Shown: positions 17,805 to 26,540 of the stretch, in pieces
Numbering within the stretch: position 1 is the stretch's first letter
How the letters are laid out: every line of letters starts with the position of its first letter
NCBI RefSeq assembly: GCF_018860385.1
Contig: NZ_JAHKPH010000019.1
Location: 62,001 to 126,000, forward strand
Direction: 5' to 3'
DNA: 64,000 nt
DNA from: Reinekea forsetii
GTDB taxonomy: Bacteria > Pseudomonadota > Gammaproteobacteria > Pseudomonadales > Natronospirillaceae
Made by a program: the position numbers and the translations under genes
The notes under the pieces: model-generated
What the model was told of the DNA's origin: nothing
Seen by the model: only the letters and a program-made list of their open reading frames with translations
The model's database searches: none

Positions 17805-18431
17805 ATGAGTAAGTCTGATAAATTTTGGGATAGTAAAGCTAAGGGTTATGCAGAAAGTCCGATTTCTGATGAATTAACGTATCAGAAAAAGCTTCGTGAG
17901 ACGCAAGCTACCTTGTCTACCGGCATGCAGGTTTTAGAATTTGGGTGTGGTACTGGCACAACGGCTGTATACCATGCTCCTTATGTGCAACACATTTACG
18001 CCATCGATATCTCTGAGAAAATGATTGAGATTGGCCGGAATAAGGCAAGAAAGGCTGATATTGATAACATTACGTTCTCGCGTGGAACTATACTAGAGTT
18101 TAATGCTAAAGCGGATAGTCTAGATGCAGTATTAGGTTTAAATGTGATTCACCTAATGGAAGACTGGCAGTATGCGATTACGGAAGTTGCCAGAATTCTT
18201 AAACCCGGTGGAGTATTTGTTAGCAGTACGGCCTGTATTGGGCATTCTTACTTACGCTTCATAAAATTGCTTGCTCCAATTGGAAAGCGATTAGGGCTTA
18301 TGCCCGATGTATTTGTAATAACCGAATCTAAGCTGCTCTATGAAATTAAAAAGGCGGGTTTTTCAATTGAAAAGCATTGGAGTCATGGTGCGAGTGGCAT
18401 TAGTGTTTTCATCATTGCACGAAAATTATGA
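17805..18431 (+). CDS. Class I SAM-dependent methyltransferase
   Basis: The 208-residue protein carries the Rossmann methyltransferase motifs: I (VLEFGCGTGTTA, about 44-55), II (YAIDISEKMIEIGR, about 65-78), a motif IV-like LDAVLGLNVIHLM and post-IV ARILKPGGVFVSST. It is the UbiE/SmtA-like Methyltransf_11 type; the substrate cannot be inferred. GAGG precedes the ATG. The neighbours are unrelated small genes, so the context gives no clue. Confidence 0.85.
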   Translation: MSKSDKFWDSKAKGYAESPISDELTYQKKLRETQATLSTGMQVLEFGCGTGTTAVYHAPYVQHIYAIDISEKMIEIGRNKARKADIDNITFSRGTILEFNAKADSLDAVLGLNVIHLMEDWQYAITEVARILKPGGVFVSSTACIGHSYLRFIKLLAPIGKRLGLMPDVFVITESKLLYEIKKAGFSIEKHWSHGASGISVFIIARKL

Positions 18432-18560
18432 ACCTCATTAAATGAAGTATAAATATTCCGATTGATGAGTATAGGTTTTGTGTTGCTAAGTCGGTTTAGC
18501 ACCAAAATATATTACCCGCGATTCTGTTTGGTAGATTTTATAAAAAATAAGCAATGTTAG

Positions 18561-18577
18561 TGTTCAAATTGACAGGT
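18561..18577 (+). repeat. 17-bp direct repeat, copy 2 (with TTGACA)
   Basis: Identical to 16493-16509. The contained TTGACA is followed after 17 bases by CATTAT, a plausible -10, upstream of the membrane-protein gene at 18701. Confidence 0.75.
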
Positions 18578-18700
18578 AGGTGAATAGGCGACATTATGGT
18601 TGAAATTAAGGTGCTAAGAAACATGGATGGTGTTGACCTTAGCGGAATATCTCAATAAAAATAAAAAGATGGGTGTTTGATAAATAAGAAGGTATAGCAA

Positions 18701-19042
18701 GTGGATCTTTTAGGATTGATTTGTAACTTTCTAGTAGCAATGGGCATTATGTACTTTGCAAGTAATAGAATGTTTCAAAATATTGAATTGAAACATTTAA
18801 TGCTGTTCGTAGTTGCTGCCTATATTGTCTTGCCTATACCAACCTTTGGTGCGGCAATCCATTTAATAGCTTTTGTTACTTGCCTTGTGAAGTGGGGTGA
18901 TACAAGTGGTTTTGAGGCTTTAGCGTATGTCGTAGGGAGTTTTGTTACTGCTACCTTAGTGGGCGATTTTACAGCCTACGTAATTCAGAGTGGCTCACTT
19001 CCTCCTAGTTTAAATGAATATTTCTCAGATAGAAGTATTTGA
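18701..19042 (+). CDS. Hypothetical membrane protein
   Basis: The GTG-started 113-residue product (AGAAGG ribosome site at 18687-18692) is hydrophobic with three or four membrane segments (about 4-20, 30-62, 70-90) and a short polar tail. No family recognised. Its upstream region holds copy 2 of the 17-bp repeat. Confidence 0.55.
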   Translation: MDLLGLICNFLVAMGIMYFASNRMFQNIELKHLMLFVVAAYIVLPIPTFGAAIHLIAFVTCLVKWGDTSGFEALAYVVGSFVTATLVGDFTAYVIQSGSLPPSLNEYFSDRSI

Positions 19043-19164
19043 ATTTAATTGGCATTAGCAATATCGATCTTTTTTGAATTCATCTTTGGGTAGCCTAGTA
19101 CTTTGTTAACCTTCTTTTTTGGTCGAAGTAAGGGATTCAATATTAAGTCATAAGGGGTTTTTAA

Positions 19165-19653
19165 ATGACCACCATTGTTGTTTTTGGTAATTCAGGGTCG
19201 GGGAAGTCTTCCTTAGCCAAAAATTTGGCCGAAAAATACCAGCTAACTCATTTAGATTTAGATACAGTGGCATGGCAGCCGATCATGCCGCCCAAGCGAA
19301 AGACTATTGAAGAATCAGAAAACCAAATAAACGGGTTTATAGAGAGCAGCCCAAACTGGGTAATTGAAGGCTGCTATTCCGATTTATTAGAGCTTGTCAT
19401 GCCAAAGGCCAGTGAAATCATTTTTCTAAACCTACCTATTTCAAAGTGTATAGAAAATGCGAGGAATCGCCCATGGGAGCCTCACAAATATGAATCTAAA
19501 GCTGCACAAGATGCAAATTTAGACATGCTCATTAGCTGGATTACAGATTATAACAACCGTACCGATACTTTTTCTAAAGTGGCTCATGAAAAGCTATACC
19601 GTGATTTTAACGGGAAAAAGACCGAGCTTGTGGCAAATGTTAGTGACGTTTAG
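19165..19653 (+). CDS. P-loop kinase of the FlaR/topology-modulation type
   Basis: The 162-residue protein starts with a Walker A loop (VFGNSGSGKSS, about 6-16), then HLDLDTVAWQP and WVIEGCYSDLL, the pattern of small nucleoside/shikimate-kinase-like proteins annotated as FlaR or DNA topology modulation proteins. It probably phosphorylates a small molecule; the substrate is unknown. A good AAGGGG ribosome site is at 19151-19156. Families of this kind are often scattered in accessory regions, as here. Confidence 0.75.
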   Translation: MTTIVVFGNSGSGKSSLAKNLAEKYQLTHLDLDTVAWQPIMPPKRKTIEESENQINGFIESSPNWVIEGCYSDLLELVMPKASEIIFLNLPISKCIENARNRPWEPHKYESKAAQDANLDMLISWITDYNNRTDTFSKVAHEKLYRDFNGKKTELVANVSDV

Positions 19654-19805
19654 TTATTTCTTATATCTGAAATAGGTCAATTCACAACTATAGTACGAAC
19701 AATTAACTTTCTTTCGAATAAATCACCTTCATATATTCAGTGCATATAATAGTATTGAGCTAGTCAATATTAACTAAAAGTAATTGTTCATAAGTGGATA
19801 AAAGT

Positions 19806-20201
19806 ATGGATATAGATTTAACATTGTCGCAGGCTTTAATCGCTAAAGCATTAGAGTTTGCGAAACACAAAGAAGTAGAAATAGCGGTTGCGGTTGTAGA
19901 CAATCACGGTGAATTAGTTGGGTTTGCTAGAACAGATAATGTAGCTAAACACGCCATCGTCTTAGCGCAAAACAAAGCGTACACGTCAGCCAGAGACCGG
20001 CAAAAAACATCGAGCTTAGCTCAATGGGCACGAGAAACTCATAAAGGGTTAAGTTACTGGACAGACCCAAAGTTTACCGGTATTGCCGGCGGAGTACCTA
20101 TTGAAGTGAAAGGTAAGGTTCTAGGGGCTATGGGAGTCAGTGGTTTAGCTGAAGCCGATGATGAAGCGCTAGTTGTTGAAGTTATAAGTGCCTGTTGTTG
20201 A
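19806..20201 (+). CDS. GlcG/HbpS (DUF336) family protein
   Basis: The 131-residue product contains the heme-degrading/heme-binding GlcG/HbpS pattern: VAVVDNHGELVGFARTD, the ALVLAQNKAYTSA-like helix, FTGIAGGVPIEVKGKVLGAMGVSG. Members bind heme or cobalamin or support glycolate use; the specific role is unknown. I chose ATG 19806; a GTG at 19794 would add four residues. It ends at a hairpin shared with the convergent gene. Confidence 0.82.
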   Translation: MDIDLTLSQALIAKALEFAKHKEVEIAVAVVDNHGELVGFARTDNVAKHAIVLAQNKAYTSARDRQKTSSLAQWARETHKGLSYWTDPKFTGIAGGVPIEVKGKVLGAMGVSGLAEADDEALVVEVISACC

Positions 20202-20238
20202 GGTTGTTGTTATTTTTGTGAATAAATAGATTTTTAAA

Positions 20239-20273
20239 AAGCTCTTGGTATCAAGTCAGAAATCCAAGAGCTT
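20239..20273 (-). terminator. Intrinsic terminator, mainly minus strand
   Basis: A 10-bp stem (AAGCTCTTGG 20239-20248 / CCAAGAGCTT 20264-20273) is followed on the minus strand by TTTTTAAAAA. It ends the gene at 20299-21627 and may also serve the convergent GlcG-like gene. Confidence 0.7.
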
Positions 20274-20298
20274 ATCAATGTTATCATTTAAACGTTTA

Positions 20299-21612
20299 TT
20301 AAGGCATGCACAGTTTTTTTCGCGAAACTTGAATCAATTTATCTACTCCGTTTTCTTCAGTAAAGTAAAATAAAAAGGTTGAACCAGGTTCGTCAACAGT
20401 AACACTGATCACATCAATTGAAAGTGAACTGTCTACAGGAGTCATTAATTCTTGATTTACGCCTGAGTACTCGGAAAACTGTAATTTCATATTTGGCCAA
20501 TTCTCTTTTTCCCATGTAAAGGTTTCTCTTATGTGCAACTCTAGTAATTCTGTAAATTGCTCTACTGGTATGTTGGTTAAATTTAATTCATAAGATCGGT
20601 CACAGTAATTCTCTGAATAAAGGTCATCTGTGGTACCAATGTGTATATAATTAATATTATCTTGTCCTCTGCCTCTTAAGGGAGCGCCTTGTAGTAATTT
20701 ATTAATAAAGTCTTCTACAAATTCATTTCGATTCATAGGAATGTTCATACCAATATCATTTTCGAAGTAATCGACAGTTGTTAATAAATTTGTTGAACCA
20801 TCAGAGTTTTCCTTTTCTACGATTAGCTGACCAATTTTTCCGTCAGGCCAATTAGGAGTCCACGATTGAACAATTGTGTAAATGTACTTACCGTTCCTAA
20901 ATTGATACTCAGGGTATGACTTTGATCCGCCCGATCGATAATATTGTCCATTATTTAGTATTAGATCTGGTTTAGAGCTTTGGGGCTCACTGCCTTTCCA
21001 GACAGCGTATCGATATTTATCGCCTTCAATTTCATCAACCCTGATGTTAAACCGACTAGAGTTCCAAGACAAAATAGGAGCTTTGAAGTCATGAAGGCTA
21101 GGGTGAAGGTGGGCTTTCTGTGCTTCTAGTATCTGTGCTACTTTTCTTTTACTTTCTTCGGTTTCCTGATTTACGCCAAATATAACACCTGACTCTGCTA
21201 CCCAAATAATGCCGTTTTCTAGCATAGAGCCGCGCCAGCCCATTGTGCTCCAGTCATCTATGTCTGATTGAGCTACTTTAAGACGTATAGTCTCATCAAC
21301 AACTTCAGGTAATCGCTCAACCATCTCTCTTTGGGATTTTATCGATTCTAGTGGGTTAGGCATGCTGTAAGGAAAAGAAAACACGGAAGCTATACACTCT
21401 GGCGACCCCTGACGAAATGCAGATATTATGTAAGGGATACCTGATTGAACAAATTTTTTATGATCATCCGAAAACTGTTCCTGTAGTTCGTTAACGTGAT
21501 CTTTGCAATGGGTTGGCACATCATGTCCTTCAAAAGCTAGTGCAAGAGAGCCAGTTAAAAGTAGGAGTACAATCGTAGTAATGCTTTTTATTTTAAATAT
21601 AGAGTTTCTCAT
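20299..21612 (-). CDS. Hypothetical exported protein
   Basis: From ATG 21612 the product has 437 residues with a signal peptide (hydrophobic run about 11-26, ending SLALA) and a predicted periplasmic domain with several cysteines. It contains no motif I recognise; a tyrosine/asparagine-rich beta-type region (about 210-260) is visible. A TTG at 21627 would add five residues. There is no good ribosome site at either start; AAAGGAG stands at 21657-21651, too far away. It is the largest gene of the accessory block and monocistronic. Confidence 0.6.
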   Translation of the reverse strand: MRNSIFKIKSITTIVLLLLTGSLALAFEGHDVPTHCKDHVNELQEQFSDDHKKFVQSGIPYIISAFRQGSPECIASVFSFPYSMPNPLESIKSQREMVERLPEVVDETIRLKVAQSDIDDWSTMGWRGSMLENGIIWVAESGVIFGVNQETEESKRKVAQILEAQKAHLHPSLHDFKAPILSWNSSRFNIRVDEIEGDKYRYAVWKGSEPQSSKPDLILNNGQYYRSGGSKSYPEYQFRNGKYIYTIVQSWTPNWPDGKIGQLIVEKENSDGSTNLLTTVDYFENDIGMNIPMNRNEFVEDFINKLLQGAPLRGRGQDNINYIHIGTTDDLYSENYCDRSYELNLTNIPVEQFTELLELHIRETFTWEKENWPNMKLQFSEYSGVNQELMTPVDSSLSIDVISVTVDEPGSTFLFYFTEENGVDKLIQVSRKKLCMP

Positions 21613-21796
21613 TATTTGGGGCGACAACGGTTTTTTATTTCCGCACCCATCTCCTTTGGTGAGGTAGTTTTATATATAACTACTATTTTTGTTGCGATGA
21701 TTATAGCAGAAACCACTTAACAATAGATGAACGGCCGTAATTTTTGGTGAAAATTGGCTATAGTATTAACCAAACAAAATAATAGAGAGCCATGTT

Positions 21797-22189
21797 TTGA
21801 AAGATATTAGTGGTATTGATGACAACGGACAACTTAAAAATGGTCCATTTGAGGTGTATTTTAAAAATGGATTAGTTTCATGCCAAGGTGAGTTTAACAA
21901 AGGGAAAAAATCTGGAGAGTGGCGGTACTACTTAAATAATGGACAACTCCAATCCTATGGTTATTACCGAGAGGGTAAAATTGTCGGTCAATGGGAATGG
22001 TATTATAAAACGGGCAGTCCACGAGCAACCGGAGGTTTCGATGATAATGAGCAAAAGCATGGTAGTTGGATAAGGTATCACCCTAACGGTAGTCTTTGGG
22101 ATGAAGGCCGGTTCGAACATGGTAAAAAGAAAGGGGAGTGGAAGCTGTATGATGAATCGGGCCATATAGTAAAAATTCAATCATTTTAG
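21797..22189 (+). CDS. MORN-repeat protein (YwqK-like)
   Basis: The 130-residue protein is built of repeated units of about 22 residues with the pattern G-x-W-x-Y-Y-x-N-G-x-L (for example KSGEWRYYLNNGQLQSYG and QWEWYYKTGSPRATGG), five to six in all, the MORN/YwqK type. Such proteins are annotated as antitoxins in some Bacillus loci, but no toxin is recognisable next to this gene, so no such role is claimed. The start is a TTG at 21797; the nearby ATG at 21792 runs into a stop. Confidence 0.75.
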   Translation: MKDISGIDDNGQLKNGPFEVYFKNGLVSCQGEFNKGKKSGEWRYYLNNGQLQSYGYYREGKIVGQWEWYYKTGSPRATGGFDDNEQKHGSWIRYHPNGSLWDEGRFEHGKKKGEWKLYDESGHIVKIQSF

Positions 22190-22250
22190 TCGCCTATCAC
22201 TAAACTACCTATTCAAAAAATTTAAAGTAAGTTATAAAAGTGAATACGTT

Positions 22251-22448
22251 ATGCAACAATTGCAAGAGTTCAGAACTTGTTGTCCTAACTGTGGAATGCC
22301 TCTTGATGTACTACTAGACCCGAGCGATATAGATAACAGCTATATTGAAGATTGCCAAGTTTGCTGCAAGCCAATCACTTTCCTAGTGTCTGAAATAGAT
22401 GATGGTCAACTTACTTTGGCCGTTTACAGCGAAAATGAGTCATTTTAA
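22251..22448 (+). CDS. CPXCG-motif cysteine-rich small protein
   Basis: The 65-residue protein has two C-x2-C pairs (CPNCG at about 11-15 and CQVCC at about 36-40) with YIEDCQVCCKPI, the signature of a conserved gammaproteobacterial zinc-ribbon-like family of unknown function. It follows the MORN gene by 61 bases and overlaps the end of the convergent gene by nine bases. Confidence 0.8.
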   Translation: MQQLQEFRTCCPNCGMPLDVLLDPSDIDNSYIEDCQVCCKPITFLVSEIDDGQLTLAVYSENESF

Positions 22449-23816
22449 TTCCTCTACTCTATACACTCCTTTTTTATTTATCATTAATCGATAGTATTTC
22501 AAAATATCACTCGAGCTTGACTTAAAAGTAACGCAGACGTTTATCGCAAACTTTTGGCGGCCGACAAACTTTTTAGTTTTACCGTCTTCGTAAAAGTAAA
22601 TGTTCTTGCGAGTATCTGGGAAATTCCGAATCATTCTGGCCAAATTGAGTTTTATGTTGTCATACATTTTGTCGTGTTCAGAGGTGAATGAGGATGAAGA
22701 CAGCGTAAATGATTTTTTGTACAAAAATACATGGGGTTCTTCAGCCTTGCGGCTAGTTAATAAGTTTTTCTCTCTTATATCTAGAATATTCTCCGGTACT
22801 TTATCCTTTTTCAAAAATCCACAAGCATCTTTAATTGTGGCCACACGAGTATTATTGTCTTTAGTGCGTACGGCATATTTGTAGGAGTAAAACCTTTTGC
22901 TTAGCACTTTATATATGAAGCTGCGACTTAAGTCTTTTAGACGATCTTTCAATATATAGGAAATAACTAGGGCGTAAAAAAAGGTGGTGCTGAAGTTACC
23001 AAATTGCTTTTGGGTGTAAAAGGCAATGGCTGTCGCAAATGCCATCGAAGCTGCAGCTGCAAGGCCAAATACCATTTGTTCGGTAAATATACCTACTGGC
23101 TTCCGGCTAGTGTTCAGTAAAATAGGGTGGTCTAAGTAGCGTTGAACTTGTTTCATTCGCCAAAGCAGCTTATCAGCACCTTCTTCGCTAGCTTCATACT
23201 CTCTAAAACCTTTGTCGTGGTAATAAGCCTTTTCCGATTCAATTAATCCATTAACGCTATCTTTCCATGCTTCTTTAGGTAAAGATTTTAGACCCTTCAA
23301 CTCAATTGAAAGCGTAATAAGTTTTTGCTGAAGGTACCAACTGAGATGGCTGTCTAAAAACTGAAAAGTACGGTAAAAACGGGCTTGTTCTTTTTTGGGT
23401 TCTACTTCTCTAAGCAATTTAAATAAGTGCTTTAAATGAGATAATGTTTCTTCCAATAGCTCAGAATTTTCAGTTTTTACAATATCTCGAAAGGTTGATT
23501 TTATCGCTTTTCGCCATTGAACACTGAGTAAGCTAACTTGCTTCCAATAGGCGTTGTGATTGTCGTTGTTGTCGGTGCGGATGCGACCTAATTTTGAAAT
23601 TTGTACATGTGATTTATCTAAATTTGGGTTGCCATAAAAGTAACCTTGCTCTGTTACCATGCTTTGGTAAAACATGTCGTCGGTGAAGGTGTAGGCATTC
23701 ACTCCCAGCTGATCAGGTAAAAAGAAATAAACCTGCAGTTTTGAATCAGAGCTTTCACGCGTGATCTTCGACTCAATCTCAATATGAAATTTATCAAGCA
23801 ATCGAAAATAGACCAT
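22440..23816 (-). CDS. Hypothetical membrane protein with two central membrane segments
   Basis: The 458-residue protein has a soluble N-terminal half of about 240 residues with helical, charged stretches (about 120-230), two membrane segments (about 247-268 and 273-292), and a basic C-terminal half of about 160 residues rich in lysine and serine, probably cytoplasmic. No catalytic motif or family recognised. The 5' flank (23817-23877) separates it from the TRAP-associated HAD gene on the same strand. It closes the accessory block. Confidence 0.65.
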   Translation of the reverse strand: MVYFRLLDKFHIEIESKITRESSDSKLQVYFFLPDQLGVNAYTFTDDMFYQSMVTEQGYFYGNPNLDKSHVQISKLGRIRTDNNDNHNAYWKQVSLLSVQWRKAIKSTFRDIVKTENSELLEETLSHLKHLFKLLREVEPKKEQARFYRTFQFLDSHLSWYLQQKLITLSIELKGLKSLPKEAWKDSVNGLIESEKAYYHDKGFREYEASEEGADKLLWRMKQVQRYLDHPILLNTSRKPVGIFTEQMVFGLAAAASMAFATAIAFYTQKQFGNFSTTFFYALVISYILKDRLKDLSRSFIYKVLSKRFYSYKYAVRTKDNNTRVATIKDACGFLKKDKVPENILDIREKNLLTSRKAEEPHVFLYKKSFTLSSSSFTSEHDKMYDNIKLNLARMIRNFPDTRKNIYFYEDGKTKKFVGRQKFAINVCVTFKSSSSDILKYYRLMINKKGVYRVEELK

Positions 23817-23877
23817 TAATGTTCTCCGTGTTTACAAACTGGGGTATTAATTTAAATTGCCCTCTTTAAAACAGTAT

Positions 23878-24672
23878 TTAAGCTATGCCCTTAATCGTAA
23901 GCAACTTCTCAGTAAATTCAGAAAATCCATAACCACCATTATTTTCCATCACTACAGAAGGGTGGTGGTGCAGTTTATCCCAGTAATGCGAAATATTGGC
24001 AACGCCGGCCGTTAAAGGTAGCGCTTGAAACATAGCTTGATCGTTCATTGAATCGCCGATGTAACAGCAATGTTTAGCTATTTCGCTTTCAGTTAAACCC
24101 TTAGCATTCAAATATTTAAATGAAGTTGCCTTTTTGGAGTGTTCTCCATACCAGGCGTTAATGTGTATAGAGCTCGAGGTAGCATGTGCGCCTAAGGCTT
24201 GAATATTAAACGTAATCTCTTCAATGATTTCGTTGTCTACACGGGGTCTATTTTGCCCAATATCAATCGAAACTTCGCATAATCGATAAGCCTGATCGAG
24301 TGTAAGGTTTAAATCGGGATACTTCGTTAGAATCTTAAGCACTTGTTCCTTTAATTGAGATTGCTGTGCCTTTAAAGTGTCTAAAGATAGGTCAGCACTG
24401 ATTGTTAAGTATCCATTTTTCTTTTCTAAGATAAAGGCGCCATTTTCACCAAGCACAGCATCCACTGGCCAAAGCTGAGCGATATGATCGCACCAGCCCG
24501 CACAAGCGCCGGTAACAGCAATTACTTGGATCCCTGCTTGCTGAAGTTTATTTAATGCGATCAATGCTTCGGGTGGTAGTTTACCTTGCCAAGTGAGGGT
24601 GTCGTCTACATCCGTCAACACCCATTTAATGTCCTTCCATTGCTCAGTTAATGCACTTTGCCCTGTGGTCAT
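23878..24672 (-). CDS. HAD-superfamily phosphatase (IIB/Cof-like), last gene of TRAP operon
   Basis: The 264-residue protein has HAD motif I (LTDVDDTLT, about 19-27), motif II (VTGACAGWC, with Thr), a large C2-type cap and motif IV (YIGDSMNDQAMF, near residue 205), the layout of Cof/sucrose- or mannosyl-phosphate phosphatases. It likely dephosphorylates a sugar-phosphate-like metabolite. It starts 11 bases after the dctM stop, so it belongs to the transporter operon; with the DeoR regulator this suggests a sugar or sugar-acid substrate, but that is inference. Confidence 0.85.
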   Translation of the reverse strand: MTTGQSALTEQWKDIKWVLTDVDDTLTWQGKLPPEALIALNKLQQAGIQVIAVTGACAGWCDHIAQLWPVDAVLGENGAFILEKKNGYLTISADLSLDTLKAQQSQLKEQVLKILTKYPDLNLTLDQAYRLCEVSIDIGQNRPRVDNEIIEEITFNIQALGAHATSSSIHINAWYGEHSKKATSFKYLNAKGLTESEIAKHCCYIGDSMNDQAMFQALPLTAGVANISHYWDKLHHHPSVVMENNGGYGFSEFTEKLLTIKGIA

Positions 24673-24683
24673 AACGTAGTTGG

Positions 24684-25973
24684 CTATCCTTTCAATAAGT
24701 TTGGTAAAAACATGACTAAGCCTTCAGAGAAGGTGAGTAGCAATAATACTGCAATAAGGGCAACTAAAAGTGGCGCTACTTCACGCACGAAATCGACCAT
24801 ACGTACTTTTAGTATAGAACAAACTGTGAACATCATCGAACCAAAGGGCGGTGTTACACCGCCAATCATTATATTAACTATTACAATGACACCAAAATGC
24901 ACTGGGTTAATCCCTAAATTGAGAACGGCAGGGAGTAATAGTGGCGTTAAAATAATCATGGCTGCACCGCCTTCAATAAACATACCTACTACGAGTAAAA
25001 GTGCATTAATAAGTAGTAATAAGACGAGTTTATTGTCGGTCAGTTGAATTAAGGCCGATGCCACTTCATGTGGAATGCGCTCTAATGTCATGTAATAGCC
25101 AAAAACCATTGCACCAATGATGATAAACATTACCGCGCTTGTACCTTGAATGGTTTCTTTTAAAATTAAAGCAACATGATTGAGCTTAAGTTCCTTATAG
25201 ATAAACACACCGATTATTGAGCATAAGAGTACAGCGATTGCACCTGCCTCTGTTGGTGTGAACAGACCAAAACGCATGCCTAAAATTATGCCAAACGGAA
25301 TTAAAAGGGCAGGGACTGCTTTCAAAAAATAACCCCAGCGTTCTTTGGCTGAGGCCGGTTCTGAACGAGATGGTTTATACCCGCGTTTATGTGAAATTAT
25401 TGAAATAGCAAACATCAACGCAATCGCCATTAGGAAGGCAGGTACATAGCCGGCAATAAACATTGAATGCACTGAAACATTGGCCAACAGTGCAAAAATT
25501 ATCAGGTTAATGCCGGGCGGTATGACTGGACTGATAGCAGAAGATGCTGCAGTGACTGCGGCAGTGAAGCTTAAACCATATCCACGCTTAGTCATTTCAG
25601 GCGCTAGTATTTTAGATTGCATAGCCGCATCAGCATTAGCAGAGCCTGAAATACCTCCCATAAGTGAGCTAAGTAAAACGTTAACATGAGCTAAACCACC
25701 TGTTTTATGCCCAATGATAGAGTCTGCAAAGGCTAATAAACTTCGGCTGATTCCTGCGTAGTTCATAATAGAACCCACCATGATAAAAAAGGGTATGGCG
25801 AGTAATGGAAAAGAAGAGGCGGATGAAATAAACCTTTGCATGACTAAACTGACCGGCAACGATGTATTAATGAATAAAAAATACACTAACGCCGATGCGA
25901 TTAAAGAAAACGCAATGGGAATATTGATTAAAAACAGTATAAATAACAGGATGATCGGTAAAAATATTTCCAC
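24684..25973 (-). CDS. dctM: TRAP transporter large permease (DctM)
   Basis: The 429-residue protein has about 12 membrane segments and the DctM family patterns: ISGSANADAAMQSKILAPEM (about 110-130), PPGINLIIF, LFTPTEAGAIAVL and GGVTPPFGSMMF near the C-terminus. It forms the sodium-coupled channel part of a tripartite transporter in the inner membrane together with DctQ; the solute is delivered by DctP. It lies nine bases after dctQ and 11 before the HAD gene. Confidence 0.94.
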   Translation of the reverse strand: MEIFLPIILLFILFLINIPIAFSLIASALVYFLFINTSLPVSLVMQRFISSASSFPLLAIPFFIMVGSIMNYAGISRSLLAFADSIIGHKTGGLAHVNVLLSSLMGGISGSANADAAMQSKILAPEMTKRGYGLSFTAAVTAASSAISPVIPPGINLIIFALLANVSVHSMFIAGYVPAFLMAIALMFAISIISHKRGYKPSRSEPASAKERWGYFLKAVPALLIPFGIILGMRFGLFTPTEAGAIAVLLCSIIGVFIYKELKLNHVALILKETIQGTSAVMFIIIGAMVFGYYMTLERIPHEVASALIQLTDNKLVLLLLINALLLVVGMFIEGGAAMIILTPLLLPAVLNLGINPVHFGVIVIVNIMIGGVTPPFGSMMFTVCSILKVRMVDFVREVAPLLVALIAVLLLLTFSEGLVMFLPNLLKG

Positions 25974-25982
25974 GAGAGCGTC

Positions 25983-26462
25983 CTAAGAAATTGAAGTCAT
26001 TGAAGAAGGGTGTTTAATGAATTTGAATTCTTCTTTTATAAAGCGAAGTGTATGAAACGCCATTAAACTAAAGCACACCACTAACACTCCGTTAATAGTG
26101 AAATAAGACATACCCATAACAGGGGTCACTTTTTTAGAGAGCATGGTGTAATCGTAACTTAAATACGCTAATACGGCGTTGAGCACCAACAACAAACTGA
26201 AAACACACAGTCTGAAGACTGGCTTTGCTCGTTCTGGTAATAGCGTAAGAACAACATCAACACCCATGTGTAGTTTATGTTTGTAACAAGAGCTAATACC
26301 AAAGTAGGTGGCCCAAATAAAGCAAATAACAGAAAGCTCTTCTGTCCAAGGAATCACAAAGCCAAAACAATATCGTAGAATTACATTTAATATCACGATT
26401 AGAACCGTCACTGAAATGGCTAACGATGCTAGTACTTCTTCAAAATTCTTCAAAAACCACAT
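25983..26462 (-). CDS. dctQ: TRAP transporter small permease (DctQ)
   Basis: The 159-residue protein has four membrane segments and the DctQ motif RYCFGFVIPWTEELSVICF (about 30-48, with the conserved Trp-Thr-Glu-Glu), and YFGISSCYKHKLHMGVD. It pairs with DctM. It is separated from dctP by 78 bases containing a terminator-like hairpin. Confidence 0.92.
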   Translation of the reverse strand: MWFLKNFEEVLASLAISVTVLIVILNVILRYCFGFVIPWTEELSVICFIWATYFGISSCYKHKLHMGVDVVLTLLPERAKPVFRLCVFSLLLVLNAVLAYLSYDYTMLSKKVTPVMGMSYFTINGVLVVCFSLMAFHTLRFIKEEFKFIKHPSSMTSIS

Positions 26463-26486
26463 AGGTTCCCCGAAGCTTAATTAATC

Positions 26487-26527
26487 AAAAAAATCGGCCC
26501 TATTGCGCCATTAGCGAAGCAGGGCCG
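26487..26527 (-). terminator. Attenuator-like hairpin between dctP and dctQ
   Basis: On the minus strand, CGGCCCT (26527-26521) pairs with AGGGCCG (26501-26495) and is followed by a run of seven T after one A. It probably stops part of the transcripts after dctP, giving more binding protein than permease, as is common for binding-protein operons. Confidence 0.65.
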
Positions 26528-26540
26528 TTAGCTAGTGCGC

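Noticed and set aside
16390-20250. Possible integron cassette array or tRNA-borne genomic island
   Set aside because: Genes are in both orientations, no attC-like sites with paired core sequences and no integrase are visible, and I found no second copy of the tRNA-Leu 3' end.
21614-21650. 12-codon leader frame (ATG 21650) ending in TAATG at the start of the exported-protein gene
   Set aside because: The AAAGGAG sits directly against its ATG, too close for a normal ribosome site, and the peptide has no leader-like composition.
21797-22448. Toxin-antitoxin pair suggested by the YwqK-like MORN protein
   Set aside because: The neighbour is a CPXCG zinc-ribbon protein and no toxin-like gene is adjacent.
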